Below are positions 24,696-34,792 of a stretch of DNA of 64,000 nt, piece after piece. Position 1 is the first letter of the stretch. Each line of letters starts with the position of its first letter. Source of the DNA: Flavobacteriaceae bacterium (GTDB lineage: Bacteria > Bacteroidota > Bacteroidia > Flavobacteriales > Flavobacteriaceae); the NCBI GenBank assembly GCA_023262185.1, contig JALRDO010000005.1, positions 16,204 to 80,203 on the forward strand, written 5' to 3'. Under the pieces are notes generated by a model. That model had not been told where the DNA came from, did not search any database, and worked only from the letters and a program-made list of their open reading frames with translations. The position numbers and the translations under genes were made by a program.

Positions 24696-25753
24696 AAAAA
24701 ACGTTAACCATTAATCTTTCTGGCCTGGTCTATCACATCGATGAAGACGCTTACACCAAACTGCAAGACTATCTAGATTCGATAAAGGCCTATCTCGACA
24801 ATACACTCGGAAAAGATGAAATCATTGCGGATATCGAAAATCGCATTGCTGAACTCTTTTCGAGCAAAAACAAATCAGTGATCTCTATAGAAGACGTTGA
24901 AGAAGTGATTGTGATCATGGGACAACCCGAAGACTATGTGTCTGAAGAAGATGCCCCGAAACAAGAGCGCACTCATTTCAAAGAGAGTAGTAAAAAGCGT
25001 CTCTATAGAGATCCTGACAATCAAGTGCTCGGAGGGGTCTGTTCGGGGATCGGCCACTTCACCGGTATAGATCCCGTCTGGGTACGCCTTATTTTCTTGG
25101 CACTGCTGTTTAGTGGCGTCTCTGCGATCTTCTACTTTGTGCTTTGGATCATTATCCCAAAGGCTATTAGCATCTCACAAAAACTAGAGATGAAAGGAAA
25201 AGCGGCCACTTTCAGCAACATTGAGGATTTCGTGAAAGAGAGTTATCAGAACGTGAAAGAGGACCTTAAAAATGTCAACTTCAAAGGCGCCCAACACAAG
25301 GCTCAAGAAGGAGCAAAGGGGTTTTTCGCTTTCATTGGAGAGCTGTTCAGCGCACTCTTCAAAGCCATAGGAAAATTACTAAGCATCATAGTTGAAATCG
25401 TGGGAAAGCTTTTCGGAGTGATCATTATCGCAGTGACACTCGTATTCTTAATCGTTATAACCGTTAGTTTCATCGTTGGAAGTTTCATCGATGTTCACAT
25501 AGGCAATGACATTCTAATGCTCCCAGGTTTTCAATACATGGAATCGAATTGGGGCGGACCTTATCATCCGATATTCTATCACATCAGTATGGTGTTGACC
25601 TTCGGAATACCAGCATTCAGCCTACTCTTGGTTGCTCTTCAATTGTTATTCAAGAACATGGGACGTCTTTCAGGCAGTGTCAAAATCGGAATGCTCGCCG
25701 TGTGGATGATCGCACTCATCACTTTCATCGTAATGAGTCTCACACGATTTTAA
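24692..25753 (+). CDS. PspC domain-containing membrane protein
   Basis: A 353-residue protein. Residues 1-95 are a conserved N-terminal domain common to Bacteroidota PspC proteins (starts KKTLTINLSGLVYHIDEDAY). The PspC domain at about 105-168 reads KRLYRDPDNQVLGGVCSGIG, then a helix ending FYFVLWIIIPKA. Three or four more hydrophobic segments fill 215-350. PspC relates to envelope-stress sensing. Expression is coupled to PadR (four-base overlap upstream), a pairing repeated across Bacteroidota. The TAA stop is shared on the other strand with the stop of the next, convergent gene. Confidence 0.88.
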   Translation: MKKTLTINLSGLVYHIDEDAYTKLQDYLDSIKAYLDNTLGKDEIIADIENRIAELFSSKNKSVISIEDVEEVIVIMGQPEDYVSEEDAPKQERTHFKESSKKRLYRDPDNQVLGGVCSGIGHFTGIDPVWVRLIFLALLFSGVSAIFYFVLWIIIPKAISISQKLEMKGKAATFSNIEDFVKESYQNVKEDLKNVNFKGAQHKAQEGAKGFFAFIGELFSALFKAIGKLLSIIVEIVGKLFGVIIIAVTLVFLIVITVSFIVGSFIDVHIGNDILMLPGFQYMESNWGGPYHPIFYHISMVLTFGIPAFSLLLVALQLLFKNMGRLSGSVKIGMLAVWMIALITFIVMSLTRF

Positions 25754-27336
25754 AGGCGTGAGGCCTTTACCGATTGTGCATTTTTGCGCGCTACCACCTC
25801 GGCCAAAGGGGTTGAGCTGATATGGCTTTCGAGCCATGACAAGACGTCCAAATAAAGAAAAGAGCGCCGCTCGTAGTAGTCTTCTTCTAGAGGTAGCAAC
25901 TGCCCGTGTAGCGCTCTAAATTTTTCTTTCAAATCTTGAGGGTATACCGATCCTAGCTCGCGTATGAATTGAATGAGCAGGCGCTGCACCTGATGCAGAT
26001 CGTTCATCCGAATCAAGAAGCGGTAGGTGCTTAACAAAAGGCGGTCAAGATCGTCATCTAACCCGGCTTCAAAGTGTGCAATTACGTCTAGGATACGCGA
26101 AAAACACAAGAGATCTTCTCGCATCGTCAGAGAGGAATTCGCAATGATTGGCCTCAAATAGGCAATGCACTGCGTATAATTGGCGGCGCCAAAATACATG
26201 CAAGCCATTTTATAATTCAACATCATCACATGGTGTGCATCGATCTGATTCTCAAAAGTCTTCACCCCTTCTTTCACCTCAGCAACTAGCTTTAATCCTT
26301 CGTTAAAGGTGCCCTTTAAAAAATGAAGGTTCATTTCATTGTTGACTCGATATAAAAAAGCGAGTGCTTGGGTATTAGTGTTTTTCGGAAAAGCATCTGA
26401 GGCAGTGGTTTCACGAAGTGTCTCGAGTGTGGTTTTGAACTTCTCAGGGTGTCTCAATAGCAGAAGAGACTCCATCAAATAGTTGTTCGCCTTTAGATAA
26501 AAAATGGGGTGCGAGGTGAGCATTTCAGGGTGCTGTTCAAAAAGGTAAACCCAACGAGAAGCGTGCTTAAAAAGCCCTAAAAAGTCTTGAGTTATCATGC
26601 TATACCAAACATGTGCCTTTGCATACCATAGACGCTCTCTAAAACCCAACTGCTCGTAATCAACTTTTGGAAGTTCTCTAAAGAAAAACTGAGTGATATC
26701 GCGGTATTCATCGTCACTTTTGACGTATCCGGCCTTGAGCAATCGCTCGTAGAGCAAAAGCGATAAATTCGACAGTTGGCTGCAGAGCATATTGGCCTCA
26801 CCGAGTTCTCTAGCATCAGAAACTAAGGCTTCGGTTCGGTTACTCATACTTCGCGTGATGTACTGGGATTCAATGATTTTTTCAAACTCAACAATTTCGT
26901 ATTGCGTGTACTTTTCATCCCATTTTTTTGCCATTTGTTTGGCCTTCTCTAGAATCTTTAAGCTCTGACGGTACAATCCTTTCTGATAGAGAACCGTAGC
27001 AAAATCGAGTTGTTCACGAATGAGCATGCGCGGATTTTGAATACTCGGATTCAACCTCAACGAAGTGAGCAATTGCTTGTAAAGGTGCGATTTGAGATTT
27101 GCCAACTGCGTGCGAGACACAAAAGATTGCTTGAGCAGTTCACGCTCGTCGTAGGCCTCGGCGTGATCGAAAAAATCAAATAATTGGATGAATTTTGAAT
27201 CGCGGTGCCCTTCAATTCTATTGGCGTAGAGCTTAAATTGTCGTTTTTGTGCCTTAGTCAGTGACTTTATGAGCAAAAAGACCGGATCTTGCATATTTTT
27301 AGGTGTCGCCGGATATTTTTTGTTAACTCTCTGCAT
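25750..27336 (-). CDS. Large helical-repeat hypothetical protein
   Basis: A 528-residue, all-alpha, probably cytoplasmic protein without signal or membrane segments. Helix pairs resembling degenerate TPR repeats are visible from about residue 110 onwards (for example LYQKGLYRQSLKILEKAKQMA, then FNEGLKLVAEVKEGVKTFEN and FGAANYTQCIAYLRPII). The N-terminus (PVFLLIKSLTKAQKRQFKLYA) looks conserved and basic. I do not recognise a named family, although I believe similar proteins occur as single-copy hypotheticals in Flavobacteriia. It may be a scaffold. The gene stands between pspC (four-base tail overlap) and the leu operon (divergent). Confidence 0.7.
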   Translation of the reverse strand: MQRVNKKYPATPKNMQDPVFLLIKSLTKAQKRQFKLYANRIEGHRDSKFIQLFDFFDHAEAYDERELLKQSFVSRTQLANLKSHLYKQLLTSLRLNPSIQNPRMLIREQLDFATVLYQKGLYRQSLKILEKAKQMAKKWDEKYTQYEIVEFEKIIESQYITRSMSNRTEALVSDARELGEANMLCSQLSNLSLLLYERLLKAGYVKSDDEYRDITQFFFRELPKVDYEQLGFRERLWYAKAHVWYSMITQDFLGLFKHASRWVYLFEQHPEMLTSHPIFYLKANNYLMESLLLLRHPEKFKTTLETLRETTASDAFPKNTNTQALAFLYRVNNEMNLHFLKGTFNEGLKLVAEVKEGVKTFENQIDAHHVMMLNYKMACMYFGAANYTQCIAYLRPIIANSSLTMREDLLCFSRILDVIAHFEAGLDDDLDRLLLSTYRFLIRMNDLHQVQRLLIQFIRELGSVYPQDLKEKFRALHGQLLPLEEDYYERRSFLYLDVLSWLESHISSTPLAEVVARKNAQSVKASRL

Positions 27337-27419
27337 ACTAGTAAAATAGGGTCCTAATAAAAGGGTTGAATTTCGTAATATAATCTGTGATACCCAAATA
27401 AAGCATCAAAGAGCAGTTA

Positions 27420-27438
27420 TTTTTGAATTTAATATTTG
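27420..27438 (+). promoter_or_regulatory. Shared BCAA promoter/operator motif, leuA copy
   Basis: TTTTTGAATTTAATATTTG, ending 11 bases before the leuA ATG. It differs at only two of 19 positions from a sequence upstream of ilvD on the other strand (38783-38801). The final TAATATTTG resembles the -7 element; the TTTTTGAA part is too close to be a -33 box, so it may bind a regulator. An extra TTGAATTT occurs at 27366-27373. Confidence 0.45.
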
Positions 27439-27449
27439 CGTAAGGCGCT

Positions 27450-28604
27450 ATGGGCAAAGAAAAAGTAGAAATTTTCGACACCACTCTGAGAGACGGAGAG
27501 CAGGTCCCTGGCTGTAAGCTAGACACCAAAAGCAAACTTGAAATCGCCGAACAACTCGACGCTCTAGGGGTAGATATCATAGAGGCCGGATTCCCCATTT
27601 CTAGCCCAGGTGATTTCAAAGCGGTTGAAGCCGTTGCAAAATTGGTCAAGAACGCAAGAGTATGCGGATTGACCCGCGCTGTTGAAAAAGACATTGACGT
27701 GGCTGCTGAAGCATTAAAGTCAGCCATTAGACCTCGTATTCATACCGGAATCGGCACTTCTGACTCTCACATCACTCACAAGTTTAGAGCGACTAGAGAT
27801 CAGATCATCGAACGTGCAGAGAAGGCAGTCGCTCACGCCAAGCGCTATGTCGAAGACGTCGAGTTCTATGCAGAAGATGCCGGTCGAACAGACAATGAAT
27901 TTTTGGCCCGTGTATGCGAAAAGGTAATTGCCGCCGGAGCCACCGTGCTTAACATTCCAGACACCACAGGATATTGCCTGCCTGAAGACTACGGTGCAAA
28001 AATTGCCTATCTGAAAGCGAACGTCAAGGGAATCGAAAAGGCCACCCTTTCGTGCCATTGCCACAACGACCTCGGTCTAGCCACGGCGAACGCCATTTCT
28101 GGAGCGCGTAACGGAGCACGCCAAATCGAGTGTACCATTAACGGTATCGGAGAGCGGGCAGGAAACACCGCTCTTGAAGAAGTGGTGATGATCATGCGTC
28201 AACATCCAGGCCTCGACCTTTACACCGACATCAACACCAAGCTACTCAATTCAATCAGCCATTTAGTCTCTGATCGCATGGGTATGTTTGTTCAAGCCAA
28301 TAAAGCCATCGTCGGCGCCAATGCCTTCGCCCACAGCTCAGGCATACACCAAGACGGTGTGATCAAGAATAGAGAAACCTATGAAATCATAGATCCGCTT
28401 GAAGTAGGTGTCGATCACTCGGCTATAGTGCTCACTGCCAGAAGTGGCCGTGCAGCCCTCGCCTACCGCGCTAAAAACTTAGGGTTCGAATTTGACAAAT
28501 TGATGCTCGATACCATGTATGAGCAATTCTTGATTATGGCCGATTCGAAAAAAGAAATCGACGATAACGACATCGAAGTATTAGTAAAACAAGTGAAGCA
28601 ATAA
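27450..28604 (+). CDS. leuA: 2-isopropylmalate synthase, short form without regulatory domain
   Basis: A 384-residue HMGL-like TIM-barrel enzyme that condenses 2-oxoisovalerate with acetyl-Co[15 protein letters not shown] opens the barrel; [13 protein letters not shown] gives the metal His pair; [17 protein letters not shown] and [14 protein letters not shown] are typical IPMS motifs. It ends right after the linker subdomains and lacks the roughly 120-residue LeuA allosteric domain of standard enzymes (about 500-520 aa). Leucine feedback inhibition through that domain is therefore not expected. First gene of leuA-leuC-leuD-synthase-leuB. Homocitrate synthase is a less likely alternative given the neighbours. 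Confidence 0.88.
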   Translation: MGKEKVEIFDTTLRDGEQVPGCKLDTKSKLEIAEQLDALGVDIIEAGFPISSPGDFKAVEAVAKLVKNARVCGLTRAVEKDIDVAAEALKSAIRPRIHTGIGTSDSHITHKFRATRDQIIERAEKAVAHAKRYVEDVEFYAEDAGRTDNEFLARVCEKVIAAGATVLNIPDTTGYCLPEDYGAKIAYLKANVKGIEKATLSCHCHNDLGLATANAISGARNGARQIECTINGIGERAGNTALEEVVMIMRQHPGLDLYTDINTKLLNSISHLVSDRMGMFVQANKAIVGANAFAHSSGIHQDGVIKNRETYEIIDPLEVGVDHSAIVLTARSGRAALAYRAKNLGFEFDKLMLDTMYEQFLIMADSKKEIDDNDIEVLVKQVKQ

Positions 28605-28622
28605 ACATAGCTTTCAACCTCC

Positions 28623-30020
28623 ATGAAAAAAACATTATTTGACAAAGTATGGGACGCGCACGTGGTTTCTTCTGTACCTGAAGGACCAGATGTACTCTTC
28701 ATCGATCGCCATATGGTGCACGAAGTAACGAGTCCGGTAGCCTTTTTGGGATTGAAGAACCGCGGCATCAAAGTGTTGTATCCTGAACGCACATTCGCCA
28801 CTGCAGATCACAACACCCCTACACTCAACCAACACCTTCCCGTAGCCGATGCGCTATCCGCAAATCAACTTTCTGCCCTAGAGCGCAATGCGTCAGAACA
28901 CGGCATTTCTTATTGGGGGCTCGGACACGAGAAAAACGGTATTGTACACGTAGTGGGTCCAGAATACGGTATTACCCTTCCGGGGGCAACCATTGTCTGC
29001 GGAGACTCTCACACCTCAACGCACGGAGCCTTTGGTGCGATCGCATTCGGAATCGGTACCTCTGAGGTTGAAATGGTACTCTCTACCCAATGTATCATGC
29101 AGCCTAAACCGAAAAGCATGCGCATTCACATTGAGGGAATGCCAGGTAAAGGCGTGACTCCTAAAGACGTCGCCTTATTTATCATTTCAAAACTCAGCAC
29201 ATCAGGGGCTACAGGGCACTTTGTAGAATACACTGGTGAGGTCTTCGAAAAGATGAGTATGGAGGGTCGTATGACCGTGTGTAACCTTTCTATTGAGATG
29301 GGAGCTCGCGGTGGAATGATCGCTCCAGACCAAACTACCTATGATTACGTTCAAGGGCGCGAGTTTGCGCCAAAAGGGACTGAATGGGAGAGCGCAATGA
29401 GCTATTGGAGCACGCTGCATACCGATGAAGGAGCGACCTACGACAAAGAAATTATTTTGAATGGTGCTGAAATCGAGCCGATGATCACCTACGGAACCAA
29501 CCCTGGGATGGGAACAGGAATCAGCGGAAGCATTCCTTCTCTCGAGCAGGCCGATGGAAGCAAAGAAAGCTATAAGAAGTCACTTGACTATATGGGCTTC
29601 AATGAAAAAGACCAGCTACTCGGCAAAAAGGTCGACTATGTGTTCTTAGGGAGTTGTACCAACGGACGTATCGAAGACTTTAGAGCGTTCACTGAAATCG
29701 TGAAGGGGCGCAAAAAAGCAGATCACATTACCGCTTGGTTAGTACCCGGATCACACAAAGTGCGTCAAGCTATTATTGATGAAGGATTATTCGACATCCT
29801 CTCAGAGGCCGGCTTTGAACTTAGAGAACCTGGCTGTTCTGCTTGTCTTGCCATGAATGAAGACAAGATTCCAGCCGGAAAAGTGGCTGTCAGTACCTCA
29901 AACCGAAACTTCGAAGGGCGTCAAGGTCCAGGAGCTCGTACGATGCTCGCCAGTCCAACGGTGGCAGCGGCAACCGCAGTAACTGGAGTTGTAACTGATC
30001 CTAGAACCTTAATCGACTAA
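28623..30020 (+). CDS. leuC: 3-isopropylmalate dehydratase large subunit
   Basis: A 465-residue aconitase-family subunit of normal length. It isomerises 2- to 3-isopropylmalate with Leu[22 protein letters not shown] is the classic signature, and the [4Fe-4S] ligands are Cys in [13 protein letters not shown] and the Cys-x-x-Cys of [11 protein letters not shown]. Substrate residues near [12 protein letters not shown] are present. It starts 18 bases after leuA and leuD follows after three bases, so the subunits are made together. Confidence 0.97.
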   Translation: MKKTLFDKVWDAHVVSSVPEGPDVLFIDRHMVHEVTSPVAFLGLKNRGIKVLYPERTFATADHNTPTLNQHLPVADALSANQLSALERNASEHGISYWGLGHEKNGIVHVVGPEYGITLPGATIVCGDSHTSTHGAFGAIAFGIGTSEVEMVLSTQCIMQPKPKSMRIHIEGMPGKGVTPKDVALFIISKLSTSGATGHFVEYTGEVFEKMSMEGRMTVCNLSIEMGARGGMIAPDQTTYDYVQGREFAPKGTEWESAMSYWSTLHTDEGATYDKEIILNGAEIEPMITYGTNPGMGTGISGSIPSLEQADGSKESYKKSLDYMGFNEKDQLLGKKVDYVFLGSCTNGRIEDFRAFTEIVKGRKKADHITAWLVPGSHKVRQAIIDEGLFDILSEAGFELREPGCSACLAMNEDKIPAGKVAVSTSNRNFEGRQGPGARTMLASPTVAAATAVTGVVTDPRTLID

Positions 30021-30023
30021 CAC

Positions 30024-30620
30024 ATGGCCTACGATAAATTTACTACCCTAAGCAGTTCTGTAGTTCCGCTACCGATAGAAAATGTAGATACCGATCAGAT
30101 CATTCCGGCCCGCTTTTTAAAAGCGACCGAGCGCAAGGGATTTGGAGACAACCTCTTTCGCGATTGGCGTTTCAATCAAGACGGAAGCCCTAAGGCTGAT
30201 TTTGTGCTGAATAACGAAACCTACTCAGGAAAAATTTTGGTAGGTGGAAAAAATTTCGGTTCAGGTTCTTCAAGAGAGCACGCCGCATGGGCCATCTACG
30301 ACTACGGGTTCCGCTGTGTGATTTCAAGCTTCTTTGCCGATATCTTCAAGAACAACTGCCTCAACATTGGGGTACTTCCTGTTCAAGTATCTGAAGGATT
30401 CCTTCAATCCATCTTTGATGCCGTCAAAGAAGACCCTAAGACCGAAGTGACAGTAGACCTAGGTGCTCAAACGGTGACACTCAATGCCACTGGTGCGCAA
30501 GAAACCTTTGAGATTTCAGCCTACAAAAAACAAAATCTCCAAAACGGATTCGACGATATCGATTACCTATTGGATATCAAATCTTCTATCGAAGGTTTCG
30601 CCGAAACAAGACCCTTTTAA
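30024..30620 (+). CDS. leuD: 3-isopropylmalate dehydratase small subunit
   Basis: A 198-residue swivel-domain partner of LeuC. PLPIENVDTDQIIPARFLK at the start and GKNFGSGSSREHAAWAI (residues about 73-89) are diagnostic. Length matches the bacterial family. It lies three bases after leuC and 21 bases before the second synthase. Confidence 0.97.
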   Translation: MAYDKFTTLSSSVVPLPIENVDTDQIIPARFLKATERKGFGDNLFRDWRFNQDGSPKADFVLNNETYSGKILVGGKNFGSGSSREHAAWAIYDYGFRCVISSFFADIFKNNCLNIGVLPVQVSEGFLQSIFDAVKEDPKTEVTVDLGAQTVTLNATGAQETFEISAYKKQNLQNGFDDIDYLLDIKSSIEGFAETRPF

Positions 30621-30641
30621 TAGGCCTCTAAGCTCAGTTCA

Positions 30642-32174
30642 ATGAATAAGAAACAACGGCCGATTGAGATCATGGACACCACGCTACGCGATGGTGAACA
30701 AACTTCTGGCGTTTCTTTTACTGCGCCAGAGAAGTTAACCGTAGCTCAGCTTTTGTTAGAAGAGTTGCAGGTAGATCGCATTGAAATCGCCTCGGCGAGA
30801 GTTTCAAAAGGAGAACAAGAGGCGGTGAATCGCATTACCTCATGGGCCTATGATAAAGGGTTACTTGACCGTGTTGAGGTACTCACCTTTGTCGATCAAG
30901 GGGTTTCCCTAGACTGGATGGAGGCTTCAGGAGCAAAGGTGCAGAATTTGCTCACTAAAGGTTCGTTGAATCACCTGACCCATCAGCTCAAGCAGACACC
31001 AGAACAACATTTCAAAAACGTCGCTGAAAACCTTCAAGAAGCTCAAAAAAGAGGCATCCGCTCAAACGTATACCTCGAAGACTGGAGCAACGGAATGCGC
31101 AATTCAAAAGACTATGTGTTCGACTATCTCGATCATCTTGTCAAACAGCCCGTTGAACGCATCTTATTACCTGATACACTAGGGGTGCTCACTCCAGATG
31201 AGACTTCAAGTTATCTACGCGAGATTCTTTCGCGCTATCCTGGTGTTCGTTTTGATTTTCACGGCCATAACGATTACGATCTTGGAGTAGCCAATGTGCT
31301 CGAAGCTGTTAAAGCCGGAGTCTATGGCTTACATCTTACAGTCAATGGCATGGGAGAACGTGCCGGAAATGCAGCTTTAGCAAGCAGCATCGCAGTGATC
31401 AACGACTTTGTTCCTGAAGTAAAGACCCGTGTAAAAGAAAAGGCGCTCTACAAGGTGAGTCAACTCGTTGCCACCTTTAGTGGGTTTCATATTCCGGTAA
31501 ACAAGCCGGTTGTAGGTGCGAATGTATTTACACAGACCGCCGGAATACACGCAGACGGAGACGCCAAAAACAACCTTTATTTTAACGATCTTTTACCCGA
31601 GCGATTCGGCCGCAAACGCTCTTATGCCCTGGGTAAAACTTCAGGCAAAGCCAATATTCTTAAAAACCTCAACAGCCTCGGTATCTCCCTAGGAGAAGAA
31701 GAGCTGAAAAAGGTCACCGCTCAAGTGATAGCCCTTGGAGACAAGAAGCAGAAGGTGACCCTAGACGACCTGCCTTATATCATCTCTGATGTGCTAGGTG
31801 AAAGTGCCTATGCACAACACGTTAAGATTGAGTCATATGTCTTGACCCACGCCAAGGGCCTTCAACCTTCAACCACTGTGAGCGTTCGCATTGACGATCA
31901 AGTGTATGAAGAAAATGCCTGCGGAGACGGTCAATACGACGCCTTCTTAAATGCCATTCGAAAAATTTACAAACAACTTTCTCGTGAGCTTCCTCAGCTG
32001 ATAGACTACTTCGTTCATATACCCCCTGGTAGTCACTCTGACGCCCTGTGCGAAACAACCATCACCTGGAAGACAGCCACGCGCGAATTCATTACTAGAG
32101 GTCTAGACTCTGATCAGACCGTATCGGCCATCAAGGCCACTGAAAAAATGCTGAACCAAATCTATACAGCCTAA
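30642..32174 (+). CDS. Second alpha-isopropylmalate/citramalate synthase family enzyme with C-terminal regulatory domain
   Basis: A 510-residue HMGL-like synthase with [30 protein letters not shown] (metal His pair), NGMGERAGNAALAS and TAGIHADGDAKNN. Unlike the leuA product it carries a C-terminal LeuA-type dimer/allosteric domain (about 385-510). Its barrel differs clearly from leuA in the 80-180 region, so the two are not recent duplicates. Possible roles are a feedback-regulated isopropylmalate synthase or an (R)-citramalate synthase making 2-oxobutyrate for isoleucine from pyruvate and acetyl-CoA, using the adjacent LeuBCD. No threonine deaminase gene is in the window. Substrate cannot be fixed by eye. 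Confidence 0.8.
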   Translation: MNKKQRPIEIMDTTLRDGEQTSGVSFTAPEKLTVAQLLLEELQVDRIEIASARVSKGEQEAVNRITSWAYDKGLLDRVEVLTFVDQGVSLDWMEASGAKVQNLLTKGSLNHLTHQLKQTPEQHFKNVAENLQEAQKRGIRSNVYLEDWSNGMRNSKDYVFDYLDHLVKQPVERILLPDTLGVLTPDETSSYLREILSRYPGVRFDFHGHNDYDLGVANVLEAVKAGVYGLHLTVNGMGERAGNAALASSIAVINDFVPEVKTRVKEKALYKVSQLVATFSGFHIPVNKPVVGANVFTQTAGIHADGDAKNNLYFNDLLPERFGRKRSYALGKTSGKANILKNLNSLGISLGEEELKKVTAQVIALGDKKQKVTLDDLPYIISDVLGESAYAQHVKIESYVLTHAKGLQPSTTVSVRIDDQVYEENACGDGQYDAFLNAIRKIYKQLSRELPQLIDYFVHIPPGSHSDALCETTITWKTATREFITRGLDSDQTVSAIKATEKMLNQIYTA

Positions 32175-32176
32175 GC

Positions 32177-33241
32177 ATGAAAATGACCATTGCCCTACTC
32201 GCCGGAGACGGAATCGGCCCAGAAGTAACCGCAGAAGCGGTTAAAGTCAGTAACGCCATAGCCGAAGTATACGGGCATGAGATCGAATGGAGGCCTGCCC
32301 TAACCGGAGCGGCAGCTATCGACGCCGTTGGTGATCCGTATCCACCCGAGACCCATGAAGTGTGTGCGAGTTCAGACGCTGTGCTTTTTGGCGCCATCGG
32401 ACTTCCTCGTTTTGATAACGACCCTTCAGCGAAGGTGCGTCCTGAACAGGGCCTACTGCGCATGAGAAAAATGCTCGGGCTCTACGCCAATGTGCGTCCT
32501 ACCTTTGTATTTGAATCGCTCATAGACAATAGCCCTTTAAAGCGCGACCGCATTGAAGGTACTGACCTGGTATTTGTACGAGAGCTTACCGGAGGTATTT
32601 ACTTCGGAGAGCGCGGACGTCAAGACAACAACAATACTGCCTTCGACACCTGTACCTATACCAGAGATGAAATCGTTCGTCTTGCTCGTAAAGGGTTTGA
32701 ATTAGCCATGAGCAGAAGAAAGCAGCTTTGCTTAGTCGACAAGGCCAACGTACTTGAAACTTCACGCTTGTGGCGTGAGACAGTTCAGAGCATGGAGAAA
32801 GAATATCCTGAGGTCACCGTTAGTTACGAGCTCGTGGATGCCGTAGCCATGCGCCTCATTCAATGGCCAAAAGCCTACGACGTTCTGATCACTGAGAACC
32901 TTTTTGGAGATATTTTGACCGATGAGGCTTCTGTGATTTCTGGATCGATGGGTCTAATGCCTTCAGCCTCTATCGGCTCTAAAGTAGCCTTGTACGAACC
33001 GATTCACGGATCTTTTCCTCAGGCTACCGGAAAAAACATCGCCAACCCATTGGCAACCATTCTCTCAGCCGCCATGTTGTTCGAGATGTCGTTCAACCTT
33101 AAAGACGAGGCCGAACACATTCGCAAGGCCGTCAATCAGTCGCTGGCCGACATGGTAGTCACTGAAGACCTAGCCGGATCGAACCAAGCCTATGGCACCT
33201 CAGAGGTCGGAGACTATTTGGTGGCTCAAATCAAGAAATAA
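32177..33241 (+). CDS. leuB: 3-isopropylmalate dehydrogenase
   Basis: A 354-residue NAD-dependent oxidative decarboxylase acting after LeuCD. IALLAGDGIGPEVTAEA at the start, RPEQGLLRMRKMLGLYANVRP (substrate Arg residues), and LITENLFGDILTDEASVISGSMGLMPSAS (metal Asp residues) are characteristic, with EPIHGSFPQATGKNIANP near the end. It follows the second synthase by two bases and closes the leu operon, with a hairpin terminator starting 26 bases after the stop. Confidence 0.96.
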   Translation: MKMTIALLAGDGIGPEVTAEAVKVSNAIAEVYGHEIEWRPALTGAAAIDAVGDPYPPETHEVCASSDAVLFGAIGLPRFDNDPSAKVRPEQGLLRMRKMLGLYANVRPTFVFESLIDNSPLKRDRIEGTDLVFVRELTGGIYFGERGRQDNNNTAFDTCTYTRDEIVRLARKGFELAMSRRKQLCLVDKANVLETSRLWRETVQSMEKEYPEVTVSYELVDAVAMRLIQWPKAYDVLITENLFGDILTDEASVISGSMGLMPSASIGSKVALYEPIHGSFPQATGKNIANPLATILSAAMLFEMSFNLKDEAEHIRKAVNQSLADMVVTEDLAGSNQAYGTSEVGDYLVAQIKK

Positions 33242-33266
33242 ACTTTTAGCCAATAACTAGAATAAC

Positions 33267-33294
33267 AAAGGGCGCCCGATGGGCGCCCTTTTTT
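33267..33294. terminator. Strong bidirectional hairpin terminator between leuB and ilvC
   Basis: An 11-base-pair perfect stem (33267-33277 with 33281-33291, core GGGCGCCC) with a GAT loop, followed by a T run on the + strand and preceded by A residues that serve as the T run on the - strand. It separates the two convergent branched-chain operons. Confidence 0.85.
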
Positions 33295-33323
33295 GACCGT
33301 AGATTGGATAGGTAAAACAAAAA

Positions 33324-34790
33324 CTAAACTATCTTCTTCATTGCGGTCATTGCCGATCTGAGTGTAGCCCCCACCTTTTCGATTGGGTGATTTCTCAGTT
33401 GAGCATTAACCTCTATCAGGGCTCTGTTGTCTACCCCTTTTGTAGCTGTTCCCTTTCCGATAACATCAGTATCAATGCCCTTCATGAAGTCAGCAAGCAA
33501 TGGCTTACAGGCGTGATCGAAAAGGTAACATCCATATTCAGCCGTGTCAGAAATTACACGGTTCATTTCAAATAGTTTCTTACGCGCAATAGTATTTGCG
33601 ATAAGCGGAGTCTCGTGAAGTGATTCGTAATACGCAGACTCTTCTTTGATACCGGCATCAACCATGGTTTCAAAAGCCAATTCTACGCCTGCACGCACAA
33701 AGGCTACCATTAATATTCCGTGATCGAAATATTCTTGTTCATCGATAGCAGCGCTAGTAGCGTCGGTCTTCTCAAAAGCCGTCTCACCCGTAGCTGCTCT
33801 CCATGTCAATAGGTTTTTGTCGTCGTTGGCCCAGTCTTCCATCATGGTTTTAGAGAAGTGCCCTGACATGATATCGTCCATGTGCTTCTGAAAGAGTGGC
33901 GTCATGATCTCTTTCAATTGCTCAGATAGTTCGAATGCCTTGATTTTGGCGCTGTTTGAAAGACGATCCATCATGTGTGTGATTCCTCCGTGCTTTAAAG
34001 CCTCAGTAATAGTTTCCCATCCATATTGAATAAGTTTGGCGGCATAGGCGGGTTCGATTCCTTTTTCAACCATCTTGTCGAAGCACAAGATCGATCCGGT
34101 CTGAAGCACCCCACATAAAATGGTCTGCTCACCCATTAAATCTGATTTTACCTCGGCCACGAAAGACGACTCAAGTACCCCGGCACGGTGACCTCCTGTG
34201 GCAACCGCATAGGCTTTTGCTTGTGCTAGACCCTTTCCTTCAGGATCGTTCTCTGGATGCACGGCAATAAGGGTAGGTACTCCAAATCCTCTGCAGTACT
34301 CTTCTCTCACCTCTGATCCTGGGCATTTGGGTGCCACCATGATCACGGTAAGGTCTTTGCGAATTTGCATGCCTTCTTCAACCATGTTGAATCCGTGTGA
34401 ATACGATAGTGTCGCTCCTTTTTTCATAAGGGGCATAACCGCATTGATTACAGGAGTGTGGTTTTTATCTGGAGTAAGGTTGATCACTACGTCAGCGTTC
34501 GGGATAAGCTCTTCGTAGGTTCCTACTTTGAAATTGTTTGAAGTGGCATTCTGGTACGAAGCGCGTTTTTCAGCGATGGCTGATTCGCGCAGCGCGTAGC
34601 TGATTGATAGTCCAGAATCGCGCATGTTGAGTCCTTGGTTGAGTCCTTGTGCACCGCATCCGACGATCACAATAGACTTTCCTTCTAAAGCTGCAACCCC
34701 ATCGGCAAATTCATCAGCGCCCATGAAACGGCACTTACCGAGTTGAAGTAATTGTTCTCTTAACGATAGTTGATTGAAATAATTTGCCAT
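33324..34790 (-). CDS. ilvC: Ketol-acid reductoisomerase, long (class II) form
   Basis: A 488-residue enzyme, the long form with duplicated knotted C-terminal domain as in E. coli IlvC. The Rossmann part shows [19 protein letters not shown], followed by the NADP-binding loop with [11 protein letters not shown]. Metal-binding acidic residues are in [17 protein letters not shown] (first knot) and in the second domain. It converts acetolactate to dihydroxyisovalerate and acetohydroxybutyrate to the isoleucine precursor. Last gene of ilvD-ilvB-ilvN-ilvC, two bases after ilvN. Confidence 0.96.
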   Translation of the reverse strand: MANYFNQLSLREQLLQLGKCRFMGADEFADGVAALEGKSIVIVGCGAQGLNQGLNMRDSGLSISYALRESAIAEKRASYQNATSNNFKVGTYEELIPNADVVINLTPDKNHTPVINAVMPLMKKGATLSYSHGFNMVEEGMQIRKDLTVIMVAPKCPGSEVREEYCRGFGVPTLIAVHPENDPEGKGLAQAKAYAVATGGHRAGVLESSFVAEVKSDLMGEQTILCGVLQTGSILCFDKMVEKGIEPAYAAKLIQYGWETITEALKHGGITHMMDRLSNSAKIKAFELSEQLKEIMTPLFQKHMDDIMSGHFSKTMMEDWANDDKNLLTWRAATGETAFEKTDATSAAIDEQEYFDHGILMVAFVRAGVELAFETMVDAGIKEESAYYESLHETPLIANTIARKKLFEMNRVISDTAEYGCYLFDHACKPLLADFMKGIDTDVIGKGTATKGVDNRALIEVNAQLRNHPIEKVGATLRSAMTAMKKIV

Positions 34791-34792
34791 AA

